Shown here piece after piece: positions 1 through 8,733 of a DNA stretch of 26,757 bases. The position numbers and the translations under genes are program-made. The notes beneath the pieces are model-generated. The model did not search any database, was not told where the DNA came from, and was given only the letters and a program-made list of their open reading frames with translations. Source of the stretch: Fusobacteriaceae bacterium (GTDB lineage Bacteria > Fusobacteriota > Fusobacteriia > Fusobacteriales > Fusobacteriaceae); assembly GCA_900764925.1 (NCBI GenBank), contig CAAFPW010000102.1, positions 1 to 26,757 on the forward strand, written 5' to 3'. The first letter of the stretch is position 1. Each line of letters opens with the position of its first letter.

Positions 1-36
1 CATTCCTGCTAATAAAATTAACCCTATTTTTTTCAT
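1..36 (-). CDS. 5' end of an exported protein or lipoprotein (partial)
   Basis: Only the first 12 codons are inside the window, reading MKKIGLILLAGM on the minus strand. A GGAGGA ribosome binding site lies 5 bases upstream of the ATG. Two lysines followed by a hydrophobic run are typical of an N-terminal signal sequence, so the product is probably exported. No cysteine or cleavage site is visible yet, so lipoprotein versus cleaved signal peptide cannot be decided, and no function can be assigned. Confidence 0.7.
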   Translation of the reverse strand, partial: MKKIGLILLAGM

Positions 37-162
37 TATTTCCTCCATCACTATATTAAAATCGTATTTTTAATTTCAATATAATATATCAAGCTATTGT
101 TAAATACATTTTAATTTTAAGTAAAAAGCTAGTTAAAACTCTCTTTACTTTATTTTTACAAT

Positions 163-204
163 AAAAAAAGGACTATTACATCCCCATAAATTGTAATAAT
201 CCTT
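163..204 (-). terminator. Intrinsic terminator after the MATE gene
   Basis: On the minus strand a 12-13 bp stem pairs 193-204 with 168-179, with one C/A mismatch, and is followed by a run of seven U. It lies 17 bases past the MATE stop codon and closes that transcript. Confidence 0.85.
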
Positions 205-220
205 GAAAATTTTATATTTT

Positions 221-1552
221 TTATACAAAGCTTTTACTTTGCCACTTCTTACTCTTCCATCTTACAAGCATAGCTATTCCCCTACACCATTCATCTGCAG
301 CGTTAGCTATCCAAATTCCTACAAGTCCCCATCCTAAACTTATTCCAAAAATATATGAAAAAGGAACTGCAACTATGAATATAAATATTATTCCCATAAA
401 CATTGGAAACTTAATATCTCCAGCAGCATGTAGTGAGTTTATAATTACGATGTTAAAAACTCTTCCCACCTCTAATAAAATCATAAGTGGAAAAACTTTT
501 AAAGAAGCTTCCAATATATTTATATCTTGTGTAAATAATCCCATTATGCTATCTCTTAATAACACTACAATTGAAGTCACTACAACAGCTAATATAATTG
601 AGAGTCTCAAGCTTTTGAAACATTTACTATAAGCTTCCTCTACTTCCTTTGCTCCCACTAATTGTCCTACTTGAATAGCTGTCGCCTGTCCCAATGCTAT
701 TGAAAAGGTCATTACAAAACTTGCTACTAGCATCAAATAAGTACGAGAGGCAATCATTGTTGTCCCCATAGTATTTACCATTGCCATAATCATCAACTGT
801 CCAACATTCCAAGCTAGGTTTTCTCCTGCAGTTGGAATTCCAATAGATAGAATATTTTTTATTACATGAAATGGGAAAGGTTTTAAAAATTTTTTTCTAA
901 ACTTAAAATTACAATAGTGACTCATTACTAAAAATCCAACAACACAACCTATTGCTCTAGAAACTACTGTGGAAATTCCAACTCCAGTAGGTCCTAATAT
1001 TGGCATTCCAAACCATCCAAAAATAAACATTCCATTTCCAAATATATTAAGTAGATTTACTCCCATATTTACAAATAACATCTGTTTCGGATTTCCATGA
1101 CTTTTCATTACAGCTCCACAAGTCAAGGTAATAGCTTGGAATACACATAGTCCTCCAACCAATTGAAAGTATGTTTTTCCTATTCCTATTAACTCAACTG
1201 GTAGATTTATCTTTTCTAAAATAAATCTCCAAAATCCAAAATATATTCCTCCCATAAGTAAACCTAAAAATAGATTTACTACTAAAGAAACAGTTATAAC
1301 CTCTTGAACTCTCTTTTTATTTCTAGCTCCTATAAATTGTGCACAAAGTATGCTAGTCGCCAAATTTATAAAACCAAATATTACGTTTTGAATATTCAGT
1401 ACCTGACTTATTCCTCCTACTGCTCCAACAGCTTTATCACTATAATGTCCCAACATTATAGTATCTATATTCCCGACTATTGTTATAAGAAGTAGCTCAA
1501 AGAATATAGGAATTGTAAGTGAAACTAGTGATTTTACTTTTATACTACTCAT
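221..1552 (-). CDS. MATE-family multidrug/Na+ (or H+) antiporter
   Basis: This 443-residue membrane protein has the usual MATE length and about 12 hydrophobic segments in two similar halves. It begins MSSIKVKSLVSLTIPIFFELL and early on carries the conserved NIDTIMLGHYS stretch of the family. MATE proteins export cationic drugs or metabolites across the inner membrane in exchange for Na+ or H+; the substrate cannot be read from sequence. The start is supported by an AGGAGGAAGG ribosome binding site directly upstream. It is a single-gene unit: a terminator follows it, and the gene on the other side is divergent. Confidence 0.93.
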   Translation of the reverse strand: MSSIKVKSLVSLTIPIFFELLLITIVGNIDTIMLGHYSDKAVGAVGGISQVLNIQNVIFGFINLATSILCAQFIGARNKKRVQEVITVSLVVNLFLGLLMGGIYFGFWRFILEKINLPVELIGIGKTYFQLVGGLCVFQAITLTCGAVMKSHGNPKQMLFVNMGVNLLNIFGNGMFIFGWFGMPILGPTGVGISTVVSRAIGCVVGFLVMSHYCNFKFRKKFLKPFPFHVIKNILSIGIPTAGENLAWNVGQLMIMAMVNTMGTTMIASRTYLMLVASFVMTFSIALGQATAIQVGQLVGAKEVEEAYSKCFKSLRLSIILAVVVTSIVVLLRDSIMGLFTQDINILEASLKVFPLMILLEVGRVFNIVIINSLHAAGDIKFPMFMGIIFIFIVAVPFSYIFGISLGWGLVGIWIANAADEWCRGIAMLVRWKSKKWQSKSFV

Positions 1553-1656
1553 CCTTCCTCCTAATTATTTATAAACTTATTCACATCTGTATATTCTATA
1601 ATTTTTCTTCTAAAAAAGCTAGTGGATTTTTCATATTTATTTTTTGTTTAATATGA

Positions 1657-1662
1657 TATAAT
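1657..1662 (+). promoter_or_regulatory. Likely -10 box for the 1701 gene
   Basis: TATAAT sits 38 bases before the start of the 1701 gene. The -35 region is poor (TATTTA at 1634-1639, 17-base spacing). A second TATAAT at 1672-1677 is an alternative -10 box. Confidence 0.45.
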
Positions 1663-1700
1663 ATAAAAGTATATAATTTTTATTTGTAAAGGAGTGAAGA

Positions 1701-2111
1701 ATGGAAGTAATTAGTAAAGATAAACCAAAAGGAAAAGCTTATTCAATCAACAAAAAGATGAAGAAAGCTAAAAGATTAGAAGAGGAAAAGAAATTTAGAA
1801 GACTTACTGAAAATAAAAGAAAAAATGCTGAAAATAGAAAAGAGAGAGCCATTGAAAAAGCTGAAGCACAAAGAGCATCTGAAGTTATATTAAAAGGTTT
1901 TGTCAAAGGTATGCTGATAGTTTTAATAGAGGGAAAAGAGGAGAAGAGAGCCCCTATCTATGATAAGAAAAAAATAACTAAGAAAAATCTTGCTGAAGAG
2001 ATAGATAATTTTGAAATCAAGCTTTATGGAAGCAATTGGAAAATATCTATTCTACAAGGATATCAAGAGTTACGTGAACAATTGATTGAAACTATTTCAG
2101 AAAATATATAA
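1701..2111 (+). CDS. Hypothetical basic, coiled-coil-rich protein
   Basis: I do not recognise this 136-residue protein. Residues 1 to about 62 are dominated by Lys, Arg, Glu and Ala with almost no hydrophobic residues, and look like a long charged helix or coiled coil. After it comes a short compact part with mixed hydrophobic segments (VILKGFVKGMLIVLIEG, then WKISILQGYQELREQLIETI). There is no signal peptide or membrane segment. The start has an AAAGGAG ribosome binding site 7 bases upstream. It is 16 bases from the DNA glycosylase and is probably co-transcribed with it. A nucleic-acid or ribosome-associated role is only a guess from the charge. Confidence 0.75.
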   Translation: MEVISKDKPKGKAYSINKKMKKAKRLEEEKKFRRLTENKRKNAENRKERAIEKAEAQRASEVILKGFVKGMLIVLIEGKEEKRAPIYDKKKITKKNLAEEIDNFEIKLYGSNWKISILQGYQELREQLIETISENI

Positions 2112-2127
2112 TAGTTAGGGATAACAT

Positions 2128-2718
2128 ATGAAAATAGAAAAAGATTTCTTTTTAACTGATGGAATTAATTTAGCTAAAAATCTTTTAGGAAAAATTTTAG
2201 TCAGAAAAGTTAAGGATAAAATTCTAAAAGCTAGAATAGTTGAAACTGAGGCATATATGGGCCCCACAGATAAAGCAGCTCACTCCTATAATAATCTTAG
2301 AACCAAAAGAACAGAGCCTATGTATCTAGAGGGAGGATATATCTATATATACCTTATCTATGGTATGTACCACTGCTTTAATATCAGTGCTAATTTAAAA
2401 GATATCCCAGAAGCTGTACTTATTAGAGCTGTAGAACCTCTCGAAAATATTGAGTATATGCGTGAGCTCAGAGGAGTAAAAAAAGATAAGGATATCTCCA
2501 ATGGTCCTGGAAAACTAACTAAAGCTCTCAATATTGATAAGAATTTAAACTCTATTGACTTAACTAATAGTGACGAAATTTGGTTAGAAGATGATGACTA
2601 CCAAATCTCTAAAATAATTGAATGTAAAAGAATTGGAATAGATTACGCTGGAGATGATGCTAATAAACTTTGGCGTTTCTATCTTCCTGAAAGTAAATTT
2701 ATATCTAAAACCATATAA
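2128..2718 (+). CDS. 3-methyladenine DNA glycosylase (AAG/MPG family)
   Basis: The 196-residue protein matches the AAG/MPG base-excision-repair family, which removes alkylated purines such as 3-methyladenine and hypoxanthine from DNA. The signature VETEAYMGPTDKAAHS holds the catalytic Glu (E41) and the Tyr (Y43) that intercalates in place of the flipped base in the human enzyme. Further family blocks are YIYLIYGMYHCFNIS, AVLIRAVEP (with the conserved Arg) and NGPGKLTKAL. Its length is normal for the bacterial enzymes, which lack the human N-terminal extension. The ribosome binding site is weak (AGGGATAAC), consistent with translation after the gene 16 bases upstream. Confidence 0.95.
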   Translation: MKIEKDFFLTDGINLAKNLLGKILVRKVKDKILKARIVETEAYMGPTDKAAHSYNNLRTKRTEPMYLEGGYIYIYLIYGMYHCFNISANLKDIPEAVLIRAVEPLENIEYMRELRGVKKDKDISNGPGKLTKALNIDKNLNSIDLTNSDEIWLEDDDYQISKIIECKRIGIDYAGDDANKLWRFYLPESKFISKTI

Positions 2719-2725
2719 AAACAAA

Positions 2726-2751
2726 AAGCCCCTAGATCTCTCTAGGGGTTT
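2726..2751 (+). terminator. Intrinsic terminator after the DNA glycosylase
   Basis: A stem with CCCCTAGA pairing TCTAGGGG and the loop TCTC (2737-2740) is followed by a short U-rich tail. An A-run precedes it, so it could also act on the convergent der transcript, although der ends about 100 bases away. Confidence 0.85.
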
Positions 2752-2852
2752 CTTGTTGTTTGTTATCTAATATATAAAATATTTTGGGGAAAGATTTATT
2801 ATGCTTTAATGATATCATATAATTATGACAAAATTGTTACAGATTAATTAAT

Positions 2853-4175
2853 TTATTCTTCACCATTTTTCTTTTCAAAACTTATTAGTATTGGAGAACC
2901 ATCAAATCCAAATGCTTCTCTAAACTTATTCTCAATATATCTAGCATATGAGAAGTGAATCAATTCTGGATAGTTACAGAAAAGAGCAAATCTTGGTGGT
3001 GCCACAGATACTTGAGTAGCATAATTGATCTTAACAACTCTACCTTTTCTAGTAGGTGGGTTATTCATAAGTACAGCTTCTTTTAGTACTGTATTTAAGA
3101 TACCAGTAGATATTCTCTTATTGTACTCTTCAAATATTTGATCAGCAATCTCTAAAAGTTTTGTAGTTCTTTGTCCTGTAAGAGCTGATACAAACTCTAT
3201 TGGAGCATAAGATAGGAATGGTAACTCTGCATAAAGTTTTTCTCTCATCTTCTCCATAGTATTTGATTTTTTATCAACTAAGTCCCATTTATTAACTACT
3301 ACAATTATAGGCTTTAACTCTTCAGCAGCTATTCCAGCTATTCTCTTGTCCTGTTCACTAAGTCCCTCTTTACCATCTAACATAAGTAGACATACATCTG
3401 CTCTTTTGATAGTCTTGATAGCTCTAAGCACTGAGTAATATTCTAAGCTCTCTTCTACTTTTGATTTTCTTCTGATACCAGCAGTATCTATTATCATATA
3501 TTTTTTCTCATCAAATTCTACAATGGTATCAATAGCATCTCTTGTAGTTCCAGCTATATCACTTACTATTGTTCTCTCCTCTCCTGAAAGTCTATTTACA
3601 AGAGAAGATTTTCCAGCATTTGGCTTACCTATGATAGCAAGTTTTAATACATCCTCTTCCTCTTCTGGAATATCAATCTTCTTAATCATATCTGTTACCA
3701 TATCCAGCATATCTCCAAGGTTTACCTTGTGTCCTCCAGAGATTGGGATAAGATGTTCAAATCCTAATGCCCAGAAATCATATACATCATCTTGCTGCTC
3801 TAAGAAATTATCAATCTTATTTACACATAGAATAATTGGCTTATTTTTCTTTCTTAAGATATAAGCAATCTCCTCATCTAGTGGGTTTACTCCACATTTT
3901 CCATCAACAACAAATAGGATTACATCAGCTTCATTCATAGCAACCTCTGCTTGTTGTTTTATTTTTGTCATCATAAAATCATTGTTTCTAGGTTCAAGTC
4001 CTCCAGTATCAACTACTACAAACTCTGTCCCATTCCACTCTGTCTCTCTGTAAAGTCTATCTCTTGTAACTCCTGGCATATCATCTACGATAGCCACTCT
4101 GTCTCCTACAAGATTATTAAATAGTGTTGATTTACCAACATTTGGTCTTCCAACTATTGCAACAATAGGCTTCAT
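2853..4175 (-). CDS. der: Ribosome biogenesis GTPase Der (EngA)
   Basis: The 440-residue protein has the double G-domain architecture unique to Der, which acts in maturation of the 50S ribosomal subunit. The first domain carries GRPNVGKS, DTGG and NKID. The second carries GKPNAGKSS, DTAG and NKWD. The C-terminal part (TRKGRVVKINYATQ and PPRFALFCNYP) matches the KH-like domain of the family. A GGAGG ribosome binding site lies 6 bases before the ATG. It starts 11 bases after ygiQ, so the two genes are probably one transcript. Confidence 0.98.
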   Translation of the reverse strand: MKPIVAIVGRPNVGKSTLFNNLVGDRVAIVDDMPGVTRDRLYRETEWNGTEFVVVDTGGLEPRNNDFMMTKIKQQAEVAMNEADVILFVVDGKCGVNPLDEEIAYILRKKNKPIILCVNKIDNFLEQQDDVYDFWALGFEHLIPISGGHKVNLGDMLDMVTDMIKKIDIPEEEEDVLKLAIIGKPNAGKSSLVNRLSGEERTIVSDIAGTTRDAIDTIVEFDEKKYMIIDTAGIRRKSKVEESLEYYSVLRAIKTIKRADVCLLMLDGKEGLSEQDKRIAGIAAEELKPIIVVVNKWDLVDKKSNTMEKMREKLYAELPFLSYAPIEFVSALTGQRTTKLLEIADQIFEEYNKRISTGILNTVLKEAVLMNNPPTRKGRVVKINYATQVSVAPPRFALFCNYPELIHFSYARYIENKFREAFGFDGSPILISFEKKNGEE

Positions 4176-4186
4176 TTTTTACCTCC

Positions 4187-5977
4187 CTATCTTTTCTTTC
4201 CTCTATTATTAAAATTTTTCTTTACCTGTTTACCATTTGATTGTTTATCATTACCTTTTTTATTCTCACTCTTAGATTTTATCCCTCTATCTTGTGGTAT
4301 AACTATATCTTTCTGTCTCTGTTTTCTCCCATTATCTTTTTCTACAAACATCTTTTTCATTGTAAATGGATTTATCTCTGTATAATACATGAGCGTAGAG
4401 TATGTAGATGGAGTAGGAGTAAATATCTGTACCTGCTCAGGATTTACTCTCAATTCTGCTGAAGCAAATCTCTTTAAATCCATCATATCTTTCTCATCAC
4501 ATCCTGGATGAGCAGCTATAAGGTAGTAAGTTAAAAACTGTTTTAATCCATACTTCTCATTTATCTTATAAAATCTCTCCTTAAACTCTTTAAGTGGAGC
4601 TTTTCCATCCTTTCCCATAAGGGATAAAACCTTATCTTCAGTATGCTCTGGAGCTATTTTCATCTGTCCAGATACATGATTTTTTACTATCTCTTCTAAA
4701 TAAAGTTGTCCACACTTACTGTCATCTAATATCATATCATATCTTATTCCAGAAGCAATAAATATCTTTTTAATCTTATCTATCCCTCTTAATTTCTCTA
4801 GTAAATCAATCTGTTTACTATGATTTATTTTAAGTGCTGGACATTTTTTAGGATATAGACATCTTCTATCTTGACAAGCTCCCAATTTCAATTTTTTTGT
4901 ACACTCCACTTGGTACATGTTGGCAGTAGGTCCACCTACGTCAGATATATACCCTTTAAATTTAGGAGCAGAGGCAATTTTCTTTACCTCTTCTACTATT
5001 GAATCTTCACTTCTTGAGATAACTGTACGCCCCTGATGAATAGCTATTGCACAGAAATTACACTCCCCATAACAACCTCTATGAGTAGTTACAGAGTTTC
5101 TAATTGTATCTAATGCTCTTACCTCTCCCATCTCTCTATAATATGGGTGTACCTCTCTTTCAAAATCCATTGAGTAAATCTCATCTAACTCTTCCTCTGT
5201 AAAATTTTCACTTGGTGGATTTTGAATAAGATATCTATCTCCACATTTCTGATAGATCCCCTTAGCTGTTATAGGGTCACAGTTTAGATAAAAAGTATTA
5301 AAAGCTTCTATAAACTTAAATTTATCAGCTACACACTCCTCATATGATGGAAGTTCTAAATAACTATCTCTTTTGTCCTTAGCTATATAAGATATTCCTC
5401 TTATATTTCTCCACTCTCTTCCACCTTTTATGGCTCTAGCTAGAGCAAGCATCGACTTTTCTCCCATTCCATAGGATAAAATATCCGCCTTAGCATCAAA
5501 TATTATAGGTCTTCTCAAAGAGTTACTCCAATAGTCATAGTGTGTAATTCTTCTCAAACTTGACTCTATTCCACTTATAACAATTGGAATACCACTATTT
5601 TTAAAATGTCTCTTTATGAGATTAGTATAAGCTATTACAGCCCTATCTGGTCTTTTTGTATTCTCTCCTCCAGGAGTAAAATCATCTGATTTTCTTTTCT
5701 TCTTAGTAGCTGTATAGTTAGCTACCATAGAGTCTACACATCCTCCAGAAACTGCCCAAAATAATCTTGGCATACCAAGTCTCTTTATATCATCCTCAAT
5801 ATTTATATCTGGTTGAGCAATAATCCCAACTTTAAATCCATGTTTTACCAGCCACTTTCCTATTGTAGCACTTCCATTATAGGAACTATCTATATAGGTA
5901 TCTCCTGATATTAAAATTATATCTAACTCATCCCAACCTAAATTTCTTACCTCTTCCATTGTAGTAGGTAAAAACAT
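4187..5977 (-). CDS. ygiQ: YgiQ-family radical SAM protein
   Basis: This 596-residue protein belongs to the YgiQ family of radical SAM proteins, whose substrate is not established. The 4Fe-4S cluster motif is CYGECNFC at C302, C306 and C309. The region before it holds family blocks such as FLPTTMEEVRNLGWDELD and WAVSGGCVDSMVANYT. A second cysteine group, CQDRRCLYPKKCPA, lies further on. The last ~50 residues are very rich in Lys, Asn and Gln and are probably a flexible tail. AGGTGAT precedes the ATG. Downstream der follows after 11 bases. Confidence 0.93.
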   Translation of the reverse strand: MFLPTTMEEVRNLGWDELDIILISGDTYIDSSYNGSATIGKWLVKHGFKVGIIAQPDINIEDDIKRLGMPRLFWAVSGGCVDSMVANYTATKKKRKSDDFTPGGENTKRPDRAVIAYTNLIKRHFKNSGIPIVISGIESSLRRITHYDYWSNSLRRPIIFDAKADILSYGMGEKSMLALARAIKGGREWRNIRGISYIAKDKRDSYLELPSYEECVADKFKFIEAFNTFYLNCDPITAKGIYQKCGDRYLIQNPPSENFTEEELDEIYSMDFEREVHPYYREMGEVRALDTIRNSVTTHRGCYGECNFCAIAIHQGRTVISRSEDSIVEEVKKIASAPKFKGYISDVGGPTANMYQVECTKKLKLGACQDRRCLYPKKCPALKINHSKQIDLLEKLRGIDKIKKIFIASGIRYDMILDDSKCGQLYLEEIVKNHVSGQMKIAPEHTEDKVLSLMGKDGKAPLKEFKERFYKINEKYGLKQFLTYYLIAAHPGCDEKDMMDLKRFASAELRVNPEQVQIFTPTPSTYSTLMYYTEINPFTMKKMFVEKDNGRKQRQKDIVIPQDRGIKSKSENKKGNDKQSNGKQVKKNFNNRGKKR

Positions 5978-6057
5978 AACATCACCTAATCCTTTATTAT
6001 TTACCCTTTATTCTACCATATTTTATAAAAATTTACGAATTATTTTTTATTTTATAT

Positions 6058-6089
6058 AAAAAAAGAGCTTGGAACAAATTTCCAAGCTC
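6058..6089 (-). terminator. Intrinsic terminator of the mgl operon
   Basis: A perfect 10 bp stem (6080-6089 with 6065-6074) and a 5-base loop are followed on the minus strand by a run of seven U. It lies 14 bases past the mglC stop. Confidence 0.93.
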
Positions 6090-6102
6090 GAATTTGATTT
6101 TA

Positions 6103-7122
6103 TTATTTTTTCTTAGCATATTTAATAGAATCGAATGCAACTGCTACTATTATGATAAGTCCTTTGATGATATATTGCCAGTAAGGGTTTACTCCGATAT
6201 AAGTAAGTCCATAGTTAATTACTGTAAGTAAGATAACTCCTGTTACAACTCCAGAGATTTTTCCAACTCCTCCATAGAATGAAACTCCTCCAATTACACA
6301 AGCTGCAATTGCGTCCATCTCATACATGTTTCCTAAGTTGTTAGTAGCTGAACCAATACGTCCTGCTTCTAAGAAACCTCCAAAAGCATAGAAAATACCA
6401 GATAATGCATATAATTTTACTAAAGTCCAGTGAACATTTACTCCAGATACTTTAGCTGCTTCTATATTTCCTCCAACAGCAAATACGTTTTTACCAAACT
6501 TTGTTTTATTCCATAGTATCCACATTATTATTGTAGCTATCATAGCATAGAAGATAAGGTAAGAAATTGTAAATCCACCAATATCTATATACCCTTGAGC
6601 AAATGATGTATACTTTTCAGCAAATCCAGCTATTGGTGATCCACCTGCAAAGTCATAATAAAGTGAGTTAATACCATAAACAATTGTCATACTACCCATT
6701 GTAACAATAAATGGATGTAGGTTTAGTCTTGCTACTGCAAGTCCATTTAAAGCTCCAATTACCATTCCAACTACCATTACTATTGCAACTGCACCAAATA
6801 ATGGGAAATCTTGGATATTAGGATAAACCTTATGAGCAGTAGTTGCTGCTTGAAGAAGTGTAGCAGAAATAACAGCTGAGAATCCAACTTGTCTACCTAC
6901 TGATAGGTCAGTACCTGTTGTAACAATAAGACCTGCAACCCCTAGAGCTATAATAAGTCTTACTGAAGATTGTGTTAAGATATTTTTAAAGTTTCTAATA
7001 TTTAAAAACGAAGGTTCTTTTGCAACTATAAGTGCTAACATTAATAATAAAACTAGATATAATCCACTTTGGATAAGTATTTTTTTCCAATCAATTTTTC
7101 CATCTTTTGTACGTATATTCAT
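6103..7122 (-). CDS. mglC: Galactose/methyl-galactoside ABC transporter permease MglC
   Basis: This 339-residue inner-membrane protein belongs to the RbsC/MglC/XylH permease family. It has many hydrophobic segments and the family blocks LGVAGLIVTTGTDLSVG and ATNNLGNMYEMDAIAACVIGG. It forms the sugar channel with the MglA ATPase. The reading frame is open 7 codons further upstream, but the AGGAG ribosome binding site at 7131-7135 lies inside that extension and 8 bases before the ATG at 7122, so the internal ATG is preferred. It is the last gene of mglBAC and is closed by a terminator. Confidence 0.95.
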   Translation of the reverse strand: MNIRTKDGKIDWKKILIQSGLYLVLLLMLALIVAKEPSFLNIRNFKNILTQSSVRLIIALGVAGLIVTTGTDLSVGRQVGFSAVISATLLQAATTAHKVYPNIQDFPLFGAVAIVMVVGMVIGALNGLAVARLNLHPFIVTMGSMTIVYGINSLYYDFAGGSPIAGFAEKYTSFAQGYIDIGGFTISYLIFYAMIATIIMWILWNKTKFGKNVFAVGGNIEAAKVSGVNVHWTLVKLYALSGIFYAFGGFLEAGRIGSATNNLGNMYEMDAIAACVIGGVSFYGGVGKISGVVTGVILLTVINYGLTYIGVNPYWQYIIKGLIIIVAVAFDSIKYAKKK

Positions 7123-7151
7123 AATTATTTCTCCTCTTTTCAAATTCTTTC

Positions 7152-8654
7152 TTATAGATATTTAGCTGATAATGTCATTATCTCTTCTTGAGATGTTTCA
7201 GAAGTTTTTACAATTCCTGCAACTCTTCCATTACTCATTACAAGAATTCTATCTGTTACTCCTAAAAGTTCTGGCATCTCTGATGAAACCATTATAATAG
7301 CTTTGTCCTTCTTAGCTAATTCTATCATTAATTGGTAAATTTCATACTTAGCCAATACGTCTATTCCTCTTGTTGGTTCATCTAACATAAGTACATCTGG
7401 TTGTGTTAATAACCATCTTCCAAGTATAACTTTTTGTTGGTTTCCTCCTGATAGAGAACCTATATTTGTTCCTTGAGAAGGTGTTTTAACATGCATACTA
7501 TCTATTACCCATTGAGTGTCATCTCTCATTCCCTTATCACTCAATAATGGTCCTTTTCCTCTATATCTATCTAAGTTTGAAATAGTTGAGTTAAAGTTTA
7601 TGTCCAAAACACTATATATTCCAGTGGCTCTACGTTCCTCTGTAACAAGTGCAAATCCATTGGCAATAGCTTCATTTGGATTGTGATTTCTTACTTCTTT
7701 CCCTTTAATAATTATTTTCCCACTTGCTTTTTCTCTCATACCAAAGATTGTTTCTACAATCTCTGTTCTTTTTGCTCCTACAAGTCCAGCTATTCCTAAG
7801 ATTTCTCCTTTATGTAAATCAAAAGTTACATCTTGAATAGATGGTTGATGTTGAGCTGTTAAACCTTTTACCTCTAAAATAGTTTCTTTTACAACGTTAT
7901 CTTTTGGTGGGAAACGATTTGTTAAGTCTCTTCCTACCATCATATTGATAATTTGCTCTGTAGTTAAATCTCTTACAGGCTCAGTAGCAATCCATTTTCC
8001 ATCTCTCATTATTGTAATATCATCTGATATCGCTTTTATCTCTTCCATCTTATGTGAAATATATACTATTCCACAACCTTTTTCTCTTAATTTTCTAATA
8101 ATTCTAAATAGATGTTCTACCTCTTTTTCTGTAAGTGAAGATGTAGGCTCATCCATAACTATTATCTTAGAATTGTATGATACAGCTTTAGCAATCTCTA
8201 CCATCTGTCTTTCTGATACTGCTAAATCTCCCATCTTAGAACGAGGATCAACATTGATATCTAAGTCTTCAAATATCTTTTTAGTATCCTCATACATTTT
8301 TTTCTCATCTATAAAAAATCCTTTTTTAGGATATCTTCCTAGCCATATATTATCTAGTATGTTTCTTTGTAAAACTTGGTTTAACTCTTGGTGAACCATT
8401 GAAACTCCATTGTCCAATGCTTCTTTAGCTGATTTGAAATTTATCTCTTTCCCTTCAAATAAAATAGTTCCTGAATCTTTTTCATAAATACCAAATAAAC
8501 ATTTCATCAAAGTTGATTTTCCTGCACCATTTTCTCCCATCAAAGCATGTACTGAATGTGGTCTTACTTTTAAATTTGCTCCATCTAATGCTTTTACTCC
8601 AGGAAATTCTTTTGTTATAGTATTCATCTCTAACAAGTATTTATTATTTTCCAT
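7152..8654 (-). CDS. mglA: Galactose/methyl-galactoside ABC transporter ATPase MglA
   Basis: The 500-residue protein contains two fused nucleotide-binding domains, as in all sugar importers of the CUT2 group. The N-terminal half has a full Walker A (GENGAGKST) and Walker B (IIVMDEPTSS). The C-terminal half has the degenerate Walker A GLVGAKRTEIVETIFG typical of MglA, plus an ABC signature LSGGNQQK and Walker B VLMLDEPTRG. One ATP site therefore differs from the other, which is normal for the family. It works with MglB and MglC. The gap to mglB holds a hairpin that may lower its expression relative to mglB. Confidence 0.97.
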   Translation of the reverse strand: MENNKYLLEMNTITKEFPGVKALDGANLKVRPHSVHALMGENGAGKSTLMKCLFGIYEKDSGTILFEGKEINFKSAKEALDNGVSMVHQELNQVLQRNILDNIWLGRYPKKGFFIDEKKMYEDTKKIFEDLDINVDPRSKMGDLAVSERQMVEIAKAVSYNSKIIVMDEPTSSLTEKEVEHLFRIIRKLREKGCGIVYISHKMEEIKAISDDITIMRDGKWIATEPVRDLTTEQIINMMVGRDLTNRFPPKDNVVKETILEVKGLTAQHQPSIQDVTFDLHKGEILGIAGLVGAKRTEIVETIFGMREKASGKIIIKGKEVRNHNPNEAIANGFALVTEERRATGIYSVLDINFNSTISNLDRYRGKGPLLSDKGMRDDTQWVIDSMHVKTPSQGTNIGSLSGGNQQKVILGRWLLTQPDVLMLDEPTRGIDVLAKYEIYQLMIELAKKDKAIIMVSSEMPELLGVTDRILVMSNGRVAGIVKTSETSQEEIMTLSAKYL

Positions 8655-8670
8655 GACAGTCTCCTTCTTT

Positions 8671-8710
8671 TATAAAAAAGGGGGAAATTGTAACTTACAA
8701 TTCCCCTTTT
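8671..8710 (-). terminator. Intercistronic hairpin, partial terminator between mglB and mglA
   Basis: On the minus strand 8696-8710 pairs with 8677-8692 (one bulge, one G-U pair), with a 3-base loop and a run of U after the stem. It sits between the binding protein and the ATPase gene. Such hairpins in sugar ABC operons commonly protect the mRNA for the binding protein or end part of the transcripts, so MglB would be made in excess. Confidence 0.75.
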
Positions 8711-8733
8711 CCCATTAATCTAACTAATTAATC

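Noticed and set aside
3523..3864. 113-codon open frame on the plus strand inside der
   Set aside because: Antisense shadow of the second G-domain of Der.
7945..8394. 149-codon open frame on the plus strand inside mglA
   Set aside because: It lies entirely opposite the conserved ATPase gene, has no ribosome binding site, and its composition is that of a reversed AT-rich coding strand.
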